From: Paenibacillus zeirhizosphaerae
Lineage (GTDB): Bacteria > Bacillota > Bacilli > Paenibacillales > Paenibacillaceae
DNA: 64,000 nt
Direction of reading: 5' to 3'
Assembly (NCBI RefSeq): GCF_030705605.1
Contig: NZ_JAPCKK010000001.1
Coordinates: 186,001-250,000, forward strand
In this document: in pieces, positions 46,011-52,891 of the stretch
Position numbering within the stretch: position 1 is the first letter of the stretch
How the letters are laid out: every line of letters begins with the position of its first letter
Made by a program: the position numbers and the translations under genes
Notes under the pieces: generated by a model
Told to the model about the DNA's origin: nothing
The model's database searches: none
What the model saw: only the letters and a program-made list of their open reading frames with translations

Positions 46011-47219
46011 ATGCAGCAGGATACGGCGGATTTGCTTATTGTAGGTGGTGGCATTATCGGTGCGGCCATCGCTTATTATGCGGCAAAATCCGGTATGCGG
46101 GTCGTGCTTGTTGAGCGGGGAGAAATAGCCGGCGGCACCTCGTCGCGTTGTGACGGAAATATATTGGCGATCGACAAGGAACCGGGACTGGACAGCCGGA
46201 TGTCACTGTTGTCGCAAAAGCTGGTGGCGGAGCTGGTAGTGGAGCTGGAGGATGAGTTCGAGTACCGCGCCCCGGGCAGCATTCTGGTCTGTGAAAATGA
46301 TCAGGAAATGCAGGCGGCGGAGCAGTGGGTAACCCGCCAGCAGCAAGAGGGGCTGCCGTTCCGCATGCTGGACCACCAGGATCTGCGGGAAGAATGGCCC
46401 TATCTGGCCAAAGATTTGCCGGGTGGACTGGAATGTGCGACAGATTCCACCGTCAATCCGGTGCTGATGACGTATGCGCTGGCTCAGGCTGCGCGCCGCA
46501 TGGGTGCCAGATTCATGCCGCACACGCCGGTACAATCTGTTTTGAAGGATACAGGAGGCAATGCCTGCGGGGTGGAAACCCCCCTCGGTGTTATCCATGC
46601 GGGTGTGGTGGTATTGGCGGCTGGGGTATGGACACGCGCCATCGGTCAATTACTCGGCCTGGACCTTCCCATTATACCGCGTAAGGGACATATTCTGGTG
46701 TCTGCCCGCATGCCATCGATCGGGAAACGAAAGGTTATGGAATTCAGTTATTTGATGAGCAAGTTTGGCGGGCAGCGGAGTGTGGATGAAGAGGATGAAA
46801 AATATGGCATAGCGATGGTATTCGAGCCCACCGCATCGCAAAACATTCTGATCGGCAGCAGCCGCCAGTTTGTCGGCATGGATACAAGGGTGGATCAGCA
46901 GGTGATCCGCCGGATTGCCCGGCGGGCGATTCGCTTTTTCCCGGTGCTGGCCAACGTGCCGCTGATGAGGGCGTACACCGGCCTGCGTCCGTGGACACCG
47001 GATCACTTGCCGATTGTATCCGCAGTGGAGGAAGTGCCGGGGCTGTATATCGCATCCGGTCATGAAGGGGACGGGATTAGCCTGGCTGCGGTTACGGGAA
47101 AGCTGGTGACCGAAATGGTACGCGGCGAACCGACTAGCATTCCGCTGGAGCCGCTCCGGTATGACCGGTTTGAAAAGGATGATGCCAGTCATGGAATTCA
47201 CGGGGAGGGAACCGGATGA
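46011..47219 (+). CDS. FAD-dependent oxidoreductase, D-hydroxyproline dehydrogenase catalytic subunit candidate
   Basis: A 402-residue D-amino-acid oxidase-fold flavoprotein. The FAD-binding motif is LLIVGGGIIGAAIAYYAAKSG; the C-terminal motif is YIASGHEGDGISLAAVTGKL. Its closest theme is the DAAO-like subunit (HcnC-like) of multi-subunit D-hydroxyproline dehydrogenase, which oxidises cis-4-hydroxy-D-proline to pyrroline-4-hydroxy-2-carboxylate. The epimerase that makes this substrate overlaps it by four bases (ATGA), and the two iron-sulfur proteins and the NAD(P)-binding flavoprotein lie downstream. ATG 46011 follows GGGAGGGG. Confidence 0.82.
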   Translation: MQQDTADLLIVGGGIIGAAIAYYAAKSGMRVVLVERGEIAGGTSSRCDGNILAIDKEPGLDSRMSLLSQKLVAELVVELEDEFEYRAPGSILVCENDQEMQAAEQWVTRQQQEGLPFRMLDHQDLREEWPYLAKDLPGGLECATDSTVNPVLMTYALAQAARRMGARFMPHTPVQSVLKDTGGNACGVETPLGVIHAGVVVLAAGVWTRAIGQLLGLDLPIIPRKGHILVSARMPSIGKRKVMEFSYLMSKFGGQRSVDEEDEKYGIAMVFEPTASQNILIGSSRQFVGMDTRVDQQVIRRIARRAIRFFPVLANVPLMRAYTGLRPWTPDHLPIVSAVEEVPGLYIASGHEGDGISLAAVTGKLVTEMVRGEPTSIPLEPLRYDRFEKDDASHGIHGEGTG

Positions 47220-48217
47220 GTGAGCTTGGCAAAATTACGACGATCGATACCCACACCGGAGGCAATCCGACACGAACGGTCATTCACGGGGCCCCCAAGC
47301 TGATCGGCCGTACAATGCTGGAGAAGATGACTTATATGGCGGAGCATCATGATGATTTCCGCCGCCTGCTCATGTTCGAGCCGCGTGGTCATGAGGTCAT
47401 GTCAGGCTGTATTTTAACAGAGCCTTGTCATCCGGATGCCGATATCGGGGTGGTGTTTATGGAGACAGGCGGTTATCTGCCGATGTGCGGCCACGATACG
47501 ATTGGAGTGTGCACAGCGCTGATGGCCGGAGGAATGATAACCCCGGACAAAAAATCTATTTTGCTGGATACTCCTGCAGGCCCGGTTCAAGTATGGCTGG
47601 AGGTCGCTGGAGGCAAGGTGAAACAGGTGACGTTCACGAATATTCCTTCCTTTGTGTACCGCCATGGGGTGCAGGTACAGGTCAAGGGCCTCGGCCAAGT
47701 CAGGCTGGATATTGCTTATGGCGGCAACTTTTACGGCATTATCGAGGCGGCTTCCATCGGGCTTGCGCTGGAGCAGCGCAATGGGGCGGAGATTGTGCGC
47801 ACGGCGGTGCAGATTCGGGAGGCGGTGAATGCGGAGGTAGAGGTCGTGCATCCCGAAAATCCGGTGATTCGCGGAATGACGCATATTGAATTTTACGGAG
47901 AGCCGTTAGCTCTGGAGGCCGATTGCCGCAATGTCGTTGTCATCCCGCCGGGAGGCATCGACCGTTCGCCTTGCGGTACAGGAACCTCGGCCAAAGTGGC
48001 GGTGCTGCACGCCCAGGGCAAGCTGGGTTTGCATGAATCTTTTGTGCATGAAAGCATCACAGGCTCCATGTTCCGGGCCGAAATTGTGGGAGAGACGCAG
48101 GTAGGTCCCTATCCGGCGGTCATTCCGCAAATTACAGGCTCGGCCTGGGTAACAGGCCATCATCAATTTGTGCTGGACCCGGAGGACCCGCTTAAGGAAG
48201 GATTTCTGCTGATGTAG
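47216..48217 (+). CDS. 4-hydroxyproline 2-epimerase (proline racemase family)
   Basis: A 333-residue proline-racemase-fold enzyme. Both catalytic cysteines are present: Cys91 in PMCGHDTIG and Cys253 in SPCGTGT. Two cysteines identify an epimerase or racemase, since the trans-3-hydroxyproline dehydratases of this family have threonine at the second place. It converts trans-4-hydroxy-L-proline to cis-4-hydroxy-D-proline, the first step of bacterial hydroxyproline use. Proline racemase is an alternative, but the neighbours fit hydroxyproline. It overlaps the oxidoreductase gene by four bases. Confidence 0.88.
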   Translation: MSELGKITTIDTHTGGNPTRTVIHGAPKLIGRTMLEKMTYMAEHHDDFRRLLMFEPRGHEVMSGCILTEPCHPDADIGVVFMETGGYLPMCGHDTIGVCTALMAGGMITPDKKSILLDTPAGPVQVWLEVAGGKVKQVTFTNIPSFVYRHGVQVQVKGLGQVRLDIAYGGNFYGIIEAASIGLALEQRNGAEIVRTAVQIREAVNAEVEVVHPENPVIRGMTHIEFYGEPLALEADCRNVVVIPPGGIDRSPCGTGTSAKVAVLHAQGKLGLHESFVHESITGSMFRAEIVGETQVGPYPAVIPQITGSAWVTGHHQFVLDPEDPLKEGFLLM

Positions 48218-48257
48218 CTGTTTTAAAAAATTGGATTAGGAAAGGGTTGGTGAGCGT

Positions 48258-49145
48258 ATGGCACGCTTTGAGGGAGTATATGTGGCTTTGGTTACGCCGT
48301 TTACGGAAGAACTGGAGGTCGACTATAAACGTCTGGCGGAGCTGTGTGAGCATCTGATTGCAAATGGCATTAGCGGGCTGGTCTCCACGGGATCCTTGGG
48401 CGAGTATGCGGCTTTATCCCCGGAGGAACGCTCGCAGGTTGTGCATACGGTCATTGACGCTGCGGCGGGCCGCGTTCCGGTCGTGGTCGGCTCGGCCGCT
48501 CCATCCACCAGGCAAGCGGTGCATTGGGTTCAGCATGCGAAGGATGCCGGAGCAGCGGGTGTCATGGCATTGCCGCCCATTAATTACAATCCGCTGCCCC
48601 TTGAAGTGACTGCCCATTATGAAGCGCTGGCGAAGGTAGGCTTGCCGATCATTGTGTATAACAATCCGCATGATTACAAGGTGGATTTGACCCCCGAGGT
48701 GCTTGCAGACTTGTCGAGATTGGAAAATATCGTAGCCGTCAAGGAGTTTTCCGGTGATGTAAGACGTGTTCACACTATTTTGGACCATACGGACCTGGAG
48801 GTCATGGTCGGGGTGGATAATCTGGCGATGGAGGGGGCGCTGCTCGGCGCGACCGGCTGGATTTCAGGCGTGCCCAACGCGCTGCCGAAGGAAGGGGTAG
48901 AGTTATTCCGGCTGGCGCGGGCCGGCAATATAGCGGAGGCTTCCGATCTGTATCGCAGACTGCTGCCGCTGTTCCATTATGATGCCAGTCCACAATTGGT
49001 GCAATCGATCAAATATATGATGGAGCTGGCCGGATTTCCGGTCGGTCCGACACGTCCGCCCAGACTGGCACTGCCGCAGGCGGAGTATGACCGTATTCGG
49101 GAAGCCTTCGGGGCGGCGGTTCGTCCGAGCGGGGTCTCATCCTGA
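48258..49145 (+). CDS. 1-pyrroline-4-hydroxy-2-carboxylate deaminase candidate (DapA family)
   Basis: A 295-residue TIM-barrel aldolase-family enzyme. The Schiff-base lysine is Lys162 in IVAVKEFSGD and the tyrosine is Tyr134 in IVYNNP. The N-terminus GVYVALVTPFTEELEVDYKRL and the STGSLGEYAALS loop are typical of the family. In a hydroxyproline gene cluster, the family member removes ammonia and water from pyrroline-4-hydroxy-2-carboxylate to give 2-oxoglutarate semialdehyde. Dihydrodipicolinate synthase is less likely in this setting. AGGAAAGGG lies upstream of the ATG. Confidence 0.82.
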   Translation: MARFEGVYVALVTPFTEELEVDYKRLAELCEHLIANGISGLVSTGSLGEYAALSPEERSQVVHTVIDAAAGRVPVVVGSAAPSTRQAVHWVQHAKDAGAAGVMALPPINYNPLPLEVTAHYEALAKVGLPIIVYNNPHDYKVDLTPEVLADLSRLENIVAVKEFSGDVRRVHTILDHTDLEVMVGVDNLAMEGALLGATGWISGVPNALPKEGVELFRLARAGNIAEASDLYRRLLPLFHYDASPQLVQSIKYMMELAGFPVGPTRPPRLALPQAEYDRIREAFGAAVRPSGVSS

Positions 49146-49160
49146 ATGGAGGTGAAGATG

Positions 49161-50597
49161 ATGGAGAGCCGAAATTGGATCGGCGGTGAGTGGCTGTACC
49201 CTTCCGGCGAGGAGATGGTGGCGCACGACCCCTCGGCGTTGCAGGAGGAGGTGGGCGTTGTCCGCTTTTCCACAAAGGATGATGTCACTCAAGCCGGGGA
49301 AGCGGCACGGCTGGCCCAAAGGGGCTGGGGTGCGCTCACTCCTGCCGCCAGGGGAGACTGCCTGTTCCGGGCCGCCGGGCTGCTGGAGGCGAGTCTGGCC
49401 GAGGTGGCTGAGCTGGCCAGCCGTGAGATGGGCAAACCGATTACCGAGATGCGCGGCGAGGTGATGCGGGGGGTTCATCTGCTCCGTTATTATGCGGCAG
49501 AAGGCGTGCGTGCCATCGGCAATGTAATTCCTTCCAATGAATCTGGCGTGCTTCAATACACGAAGCGTGTTCCGCTCGGGGTGACGGCTGTTATTACGCC
49601 GTGGAATTTTCCTGTTGCCATCCCACTGTGGAAAATCGCACCTGCGCTCTTGTGCGGAAATACGGTCATCTGGAAGCCTGCCGAGCATGCTTCGCTCACG
49701 GCGGTTCGCATTGCTGAGCTGTTCGAATCGGCGCAGCTTCCGACTGGCGTGCTGAATCTCGTAATCGGTCAGGGTCACGTTATCGGCGATGCTTTGCTGG
49801 CGCATAAGGAATTGGATGCTGTCAGCTTTACAGGCTCAACTGCTACGGGTATGGGCATTGCGCAGCAATGTGCGCGGCGCAACCTCAAGTATCAGACCGA
49901 GATGGGCGGTAAAAATGCCGCCGTCGTGCTGAAGGATGCGGATGTGGCGCAGGCGGTGGCGATGATCGTCAGCGGCGCTTTCCGCTCAGCCGGACAAAAA
50001 TGCACGGCCACCAGCCGCGTAATCGTAGAACGGTCGGTCTATGAAATGTTTACGGAGGCTTTGTGCCAGGCGGTGAACAACATCCAGGTTGCTCCGGCGC
50101 TTGATCCCGGCACGTATCTCGGACCGGTGGCATCCGCAGGCCAGTACGAGAAGGTGGCGTCCTATGTGGCGATGGCCCGCCGGGATGCCGATATCTTGGC
50201 TGAGGGCGGAGCCGCCCCTGGGACGGATCACGGGTATTACGTGCGCCCGCTGGTGGTTACCGGACTGGATTCGTCACATCCGCTGATTCGGGAGGAGATT
50301 TTTGGGCCTGTGATCGGCGTCCTGCCAGCGGATGATTTTGAGGATGCGATCCGGTTATGCAACGCGACTGTATATGGGTTAAGCGCCTCGTTGTTCACCC
50401 GCGATTTGCGGCTGGCCCACCGCTTTCTGGATGAAGCGGAGGCGGGTATGGTGCGTGTGAATCAGGAGACGGCTGGTGTCGAATATCAGGCTGCCTTCGG
50501 CGGTTTGAAGTGGTCCAGCTCGCACACCAGGGAACAGGGTCAGGCGGCGCTGGAGTTTTATTCAGCGCTTAAAACCTGTGCGATTCGTTATGATTAA
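49161..50597 (+). CDS. Aldehyde dehydrogenase, 2-oxoglutarate semialdehyde dehydrogenase candidate
   Basis: A 478-residue NAD(P)-dependent aldehyde dehydrogenase. The active-site cysteine is Cys281 (GQKCTATSR) and the general base is Glu247 (YQTEMGGKN). The NAD-binding ITPWNFPVAIPLWKIAPALL and VSFTGSTATG are also present. In hydroxyproline degradation this family oxidises 2-oxoglutarate semialdehyde to 2-oxoglutarate, which enters the citric acid cycle. GGAGGTGA supports ATG 49161; ATG 49158 and 49146 are alternatives. It is 16 bases after the deaminase gene. Confidence 0.83.
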   Translation: MESRNWIGGEWLYPSGEEMVAHDPSALQEEVGVVRFSTKDDVTQAGEAARLAQRGWGALTPAARGDCLFRAAGLLEASLAEVAELASREMGKPITEMRGEVMRGVHLLRYYAAEGVRAIGNVIPSNESGVLQYTKRVPLGVTAVITPWNFPVAIPLWKIAPALLCGNTVIWKPAEHASLTAVRIAELFESAQLPTGVLNLVIGQGHVIGDALLAHKELDAVSFTGSTATGMGIAQQCARRNLKYQTEMGGKNAAVVLKDADVAQAVAMIVSGAFRSAGQKCTATSRVIVERSVYEMFTEALCQAVNNIQVAPALDPGTYLGPVASAGQYEKVASYVAMARRDADILAEGGAAPGTDHGYYVRPLVVTGLDSSHPLIREEIFGPVIGVLPADDFEDAIRLCNATVYGLSASLFTRDLRLAHRFLDEAEAGMVRVNQETAGVEYQAAFGGLKWSSSHTREQGQAALEFYSALKTCAIRYD

Positions 50598-50628
50598 GCG
50601 GGCAGCCGGGGGAAAGGGGGCGGTTGGA

Positions 50629-50922
50629 ATGGTTGTCAGGACGTCTGACGGGTCAAAGCATTGGATTGTATGCCGCTGTGAGGAAGTGAGCCTGGCACAG
50701 CTTGAGGAGGCATGTCACGAGGGAATGGATACGGTGCGGCAGCTTAAAATGGCGACACGGGTGACGATGGGGGCATGTCAGGGCAGGGTATGCCGACAGG
50801 TGGTGGAGTCGTGGTTTTATAATCAGTATCCTGCTTCCCGCCGGGAGGCAGAGCTGTTATCCCAGAGGCCCCCGGTGCGTCCGGTCACGTTCGGCCAGTT
50901 GGCGGAAGGAGGTTCCCTATGA
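50629..50922 (+). CDS. BFD-like [2Fe-2S] protein, dehydrogenase subunit candidate
   Basis: A small protein of about 97 residues (start at ATG 50629 chosen; an earlier ATG at 50590 is in frame). It has the four-cysteine pattern of bacterioferritin-associated-ferredoxin-like domains: CRCEEVS followed by GACQGRVC. In HcnB-type flavoproteins this domain is fused at the C-terminus of the FAD/NAD-binding protein. Here it is a separate gene next to the flavoprotein, so it is likely one electron-carrying subunit of the D-hydroxyproline dehydrogenase. Its stop overlaps the next start (ATGA). Confidence 0.72.
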   Translation: MVVRTSDGSKHWIVCRCEEVSLAQLEEACHEGMDTVRQLKMATRVTMGACQGRVCRQVVESWFYNQYPASRREAELLSQRPPVRPVTFGQLAEGGSL

Positions 50923-51254
50923 GGGGTATACGGATTGTAAATCACCCCATTTTGGGACCCCAGCCTGAGCGGTGTCAGGTGTCCTTCATGTTCGACGGGC
51001 GTCCCATGCAAGGTTTGGCCGGAGAACCGCTGGCGGCCGCGCTGCTGGCCAGTAGTGTCCGGTTGCTGAGAAAACATGAGGAATCCGGTACGCCCAGGGG
51101 AATGTATTGCGCCATCGGGCACTGCAATGAATGCCGTCTGACGGTTCATTCGCTTGGCACCGTGCGTTCCTGTCTGACGAGATTGGAGGAGGGCATGATC
51201 GTCGAAACAGGGCGGCAGCTTTCGAATGAGATCACGGGGAGAATGGTGACATGA
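50919..51254 (+). CDS. HcnA-like [2Fe-2S] ferredoxin-fold subunit
   Basis: A 111-residue protein of the Fer2_4 type. The cluster cysteines are in GMYCAIGHCNECRL and VRSCLTR. VSFMFDGRPMQGLAGEPLAAA is the usual N-terminal beta-grasp. HcnA-like subunits carry electrons in hydrogen-cyanide-synthase-like and D-hydroxyproline dehydrogenase complexes. ATGA overlaps at both ends tie it tightly to its neighbours, supporting a fixed stoichiometry complex. Confidence 0.8.
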   Translation: MRGIRIVNHPILGPQPERCQVSFMFDGRPMQGLAGEPLAAALLASSVRLLRKHEESGTPRGMYCAIGHCNECRLTVHSLGTVRSCLTRLEEGMIVETGRQLSNEITGRMVT

Positions 51255-52474
51255 GCAGCAGGGCGCGGCTCCTCGTCATTGGTGCGGGGCCTGCCGGACT
51301 GTCTGCGGCGGCTGCGGCAGCCGAACAGGGAATGCAAGTGACGGTACTGGATGAGTTCACCGAGCCAGGCGGGCGCATGCCCGGGCAATACCATGAGCAG
51401 GGCCGCAAAGGCTGGTGGGTCGGAAAGCACGTCGCGGATGAGCTGATTGCCCGCTGCAGGGAACTGGGGGTGGATATCCGCTGTGGTGTAGCTGTACATG
51501 GTATGGAATACACAACCACATGGGGGATTTTCACCTCCTGCGGATTATTCACCGCTGACTATGTGCTGCTGGCGACAGGGGCGGCTGAAATTCCCGTTCC
51601 GCTGGAAGGCTGGACGCTGCCTGGTGTCATGTCCATCGGAGCCGCGCAGGTGTTGACCAACGTTCATTATGTCAAGCCGGGGGAACGCGGCATTATTGTA
51701 GGCATGAACGTCTTATCGATGGCGATTGCCCGTGAGCTGTCCGTCGCCGGGGTCAAGATCGCCGCGATTACACTGCCGTGCACCAATCCCTTGGCAGGTG
51801 CGGCGGCCAGTCCGACCGCCTCTGCGAAGCTGCTGCTTCGGCTCGCGGGGCTGGCCCCTGCCGCCTGGATGCGCATAGGTGGCAGGCTGGCGGCGGCGCT
51901 GCGGATGGAGGGCCTCATCGCCCGTTGTTATCCCCACAATGGCTTCCGCCTGTGGGATATCCCCATCCGTCTGCGGACGGCGGTGCTGTCCGTGAACGGG
52001 AGCGACCGGGTCGAATCCGTGACCCTGGTCCGGGTGGCCCCGGACGGCTCGCCGATTCCCGGCAGCGAGCATGATGAGCCCGCCGACTTCGTAGCGCTGA
52101 GCGGCGGCTTGTATCCGCTCGCCGAGCTTGCGGCGGTGGCGGGCTGCAAGTTCGCCTACAGTCCTGAGCTTGGCGGGCATGTCCCGCTGCATAGCGAGCG
52201 AATGGAAACCCCGCTCCAAGGGCTGTACGTTGCCGGTAATATAACCGGCATCGAAAGCGGGCTTGTCGCCATGGCTCAGGGGCGTCTGGCTGCCGCCTCC
52301 ATTACACATGCCGCCGGCCTTGCCGGAGCCGATGGGGAACGGCGGGTACAGGAGGCCATCCGTGAGGTCCATGCCGTAAGGGAAAATGCGCTGATTCAGT
52401 TTCATCCCGGCATTACCGGGGCGAGAGCACAGTTGTACCGGCAATGGGAGCAAACCTCCGGCCGCGCATATTAA
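51251..52474 (+). CDS. HcnB-like FAD/NAD(P)-binding oxidoreductase subunit
   Basis: A 407-residue flavoprotein of the pyridine nucleotide-disulfide oxidoreductase superfamily. FAD binding: LLVIGAGPAGLSAAAAAAEQ. A second nucleotide-binding region is near ERGIIVGMNVLSMAIARELS. It ends with TGITGIESG-like GNITGIESGLVAMAQGRLAA. It lacks the C-terminal BFD-type cysteines that fused homologues carry; these are on the separate protein at 50629. It probably links the DAAO-like subunit to the electron acceptors. Confidence 0.78.
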   Translation: MSSRARLLVIGAGPAGLSAAAAAAEQGMQVTVLDEFTEPGGRMPGQYHEQGRKGWWVGKHVADELIARCRELGVDIRCGVAVHGMEYTTTWGIFTSCGLFTADYVLLATGAAEIPVPLEGWTLPGVMSIGAAQVLTNVHYVKPGERGIIVGMNVLSMAIARELSVAGVKIAAITLPCTNPLAGAAASPTASAKLLLRLAGLAPAAWMRIGGRLAAALRMEGLIARCYPHNGFRLWDIPIRLRTAVLSVNGSDRVESVTLVRVAPDGSPIPGSEHDEPADFVALSGGLYPLAELAAVAGCKFAYSPELGGHVPLHSERMETPLQGLYVAGNITGIESGLVAMAQGRLAAASITHAAGLAGADGERRVQEAIREVHAVRENALIQFHPGITGARAQLYRQWEQTSGRAY

Positions 52475-52537
52475 CGCTCGCGAAACTGAAGCAGATTCCT
52501 TTTGAACACGCACTTTAAAAAGAAACTCAATCAGAAA

Positions 52538-52566
52538 TCGAGGCTTGACCCATGGGTTTACCTCGA
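52538..52566 (+). other. Nested palindromic hairpin after the hydroxyproline genes
   Basis: TCGAGG and CCTCGA enclose the perfect palindrome ACCCATGGGT. No T-run follows, so it is a processing or stability hairpin, or a protein-binding site, rather than a standard terminator. Confidence 0.4.
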
Positions 52567-52725
52567 ATGAATGATTTATCCGGTGCATTTCTTTGCTAGC
52601 AGTTGTCATGAAAACGGGAAATATGCTCGTTGGCAACCGTTAGAGTTTTCGTGCTTTCACGCACTGGCACCTATGCCCTGGTCAAGCACCGATTTCGGTT
52701 TTGAGCCTAAGAAGGAGGAACAAAC

Positions 52726-52782
52726 ATGCGGTCATCTGAATTGCGGTCCCCGGATTGCAGTGACCTACTTCCCTCCACGTGA
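52726..52782 (+). CDS. 18-residue possible leader peptide
   Basis: ATG 52726 follows AAGGAGGAACAAAC, an ideal ribosome site, and encodes MRSSELRSPDCSDLLPST before TGA. It lies 110 bases before the second GH127 gene. No homology is known; function is unproven. Confidence 0.35.
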   Translation: MRSSELRSPDCSDLLPST

Positions 52783-52832
52783 TTTGTAATGTACCGGCAT
52801 CCCTGCAGCTCAAGAATACAAAAAAATCGCCC

Positions 52833-52862
52833 AGGCAAACGGATTTCATTCCGTTTGTGCCT
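52833..52862 (+). promoter_or_regulatory. Hairpin just upstream of the second GH127 gene
   Basis: AGGCAAACGGA and TCCGTTTGTGCCT form a strong stem with a short loop, ending 29 bases before the chosen ATG. It could shelter or space the ribosome site, or be an attenuator with the leader frame at 52726. Confidence 0.4.
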
Positions 52863-52891
52863 TGAGCGAAGCGAAAGGAATGGGTATAAAC

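Noticed and set aside
51713..52636. 307-codon open frame antisense to the flavoprotein gene
   Set aside because: Shadow of G+C-rich codons; the sense strand has the FAD motif and ATGA coupling.
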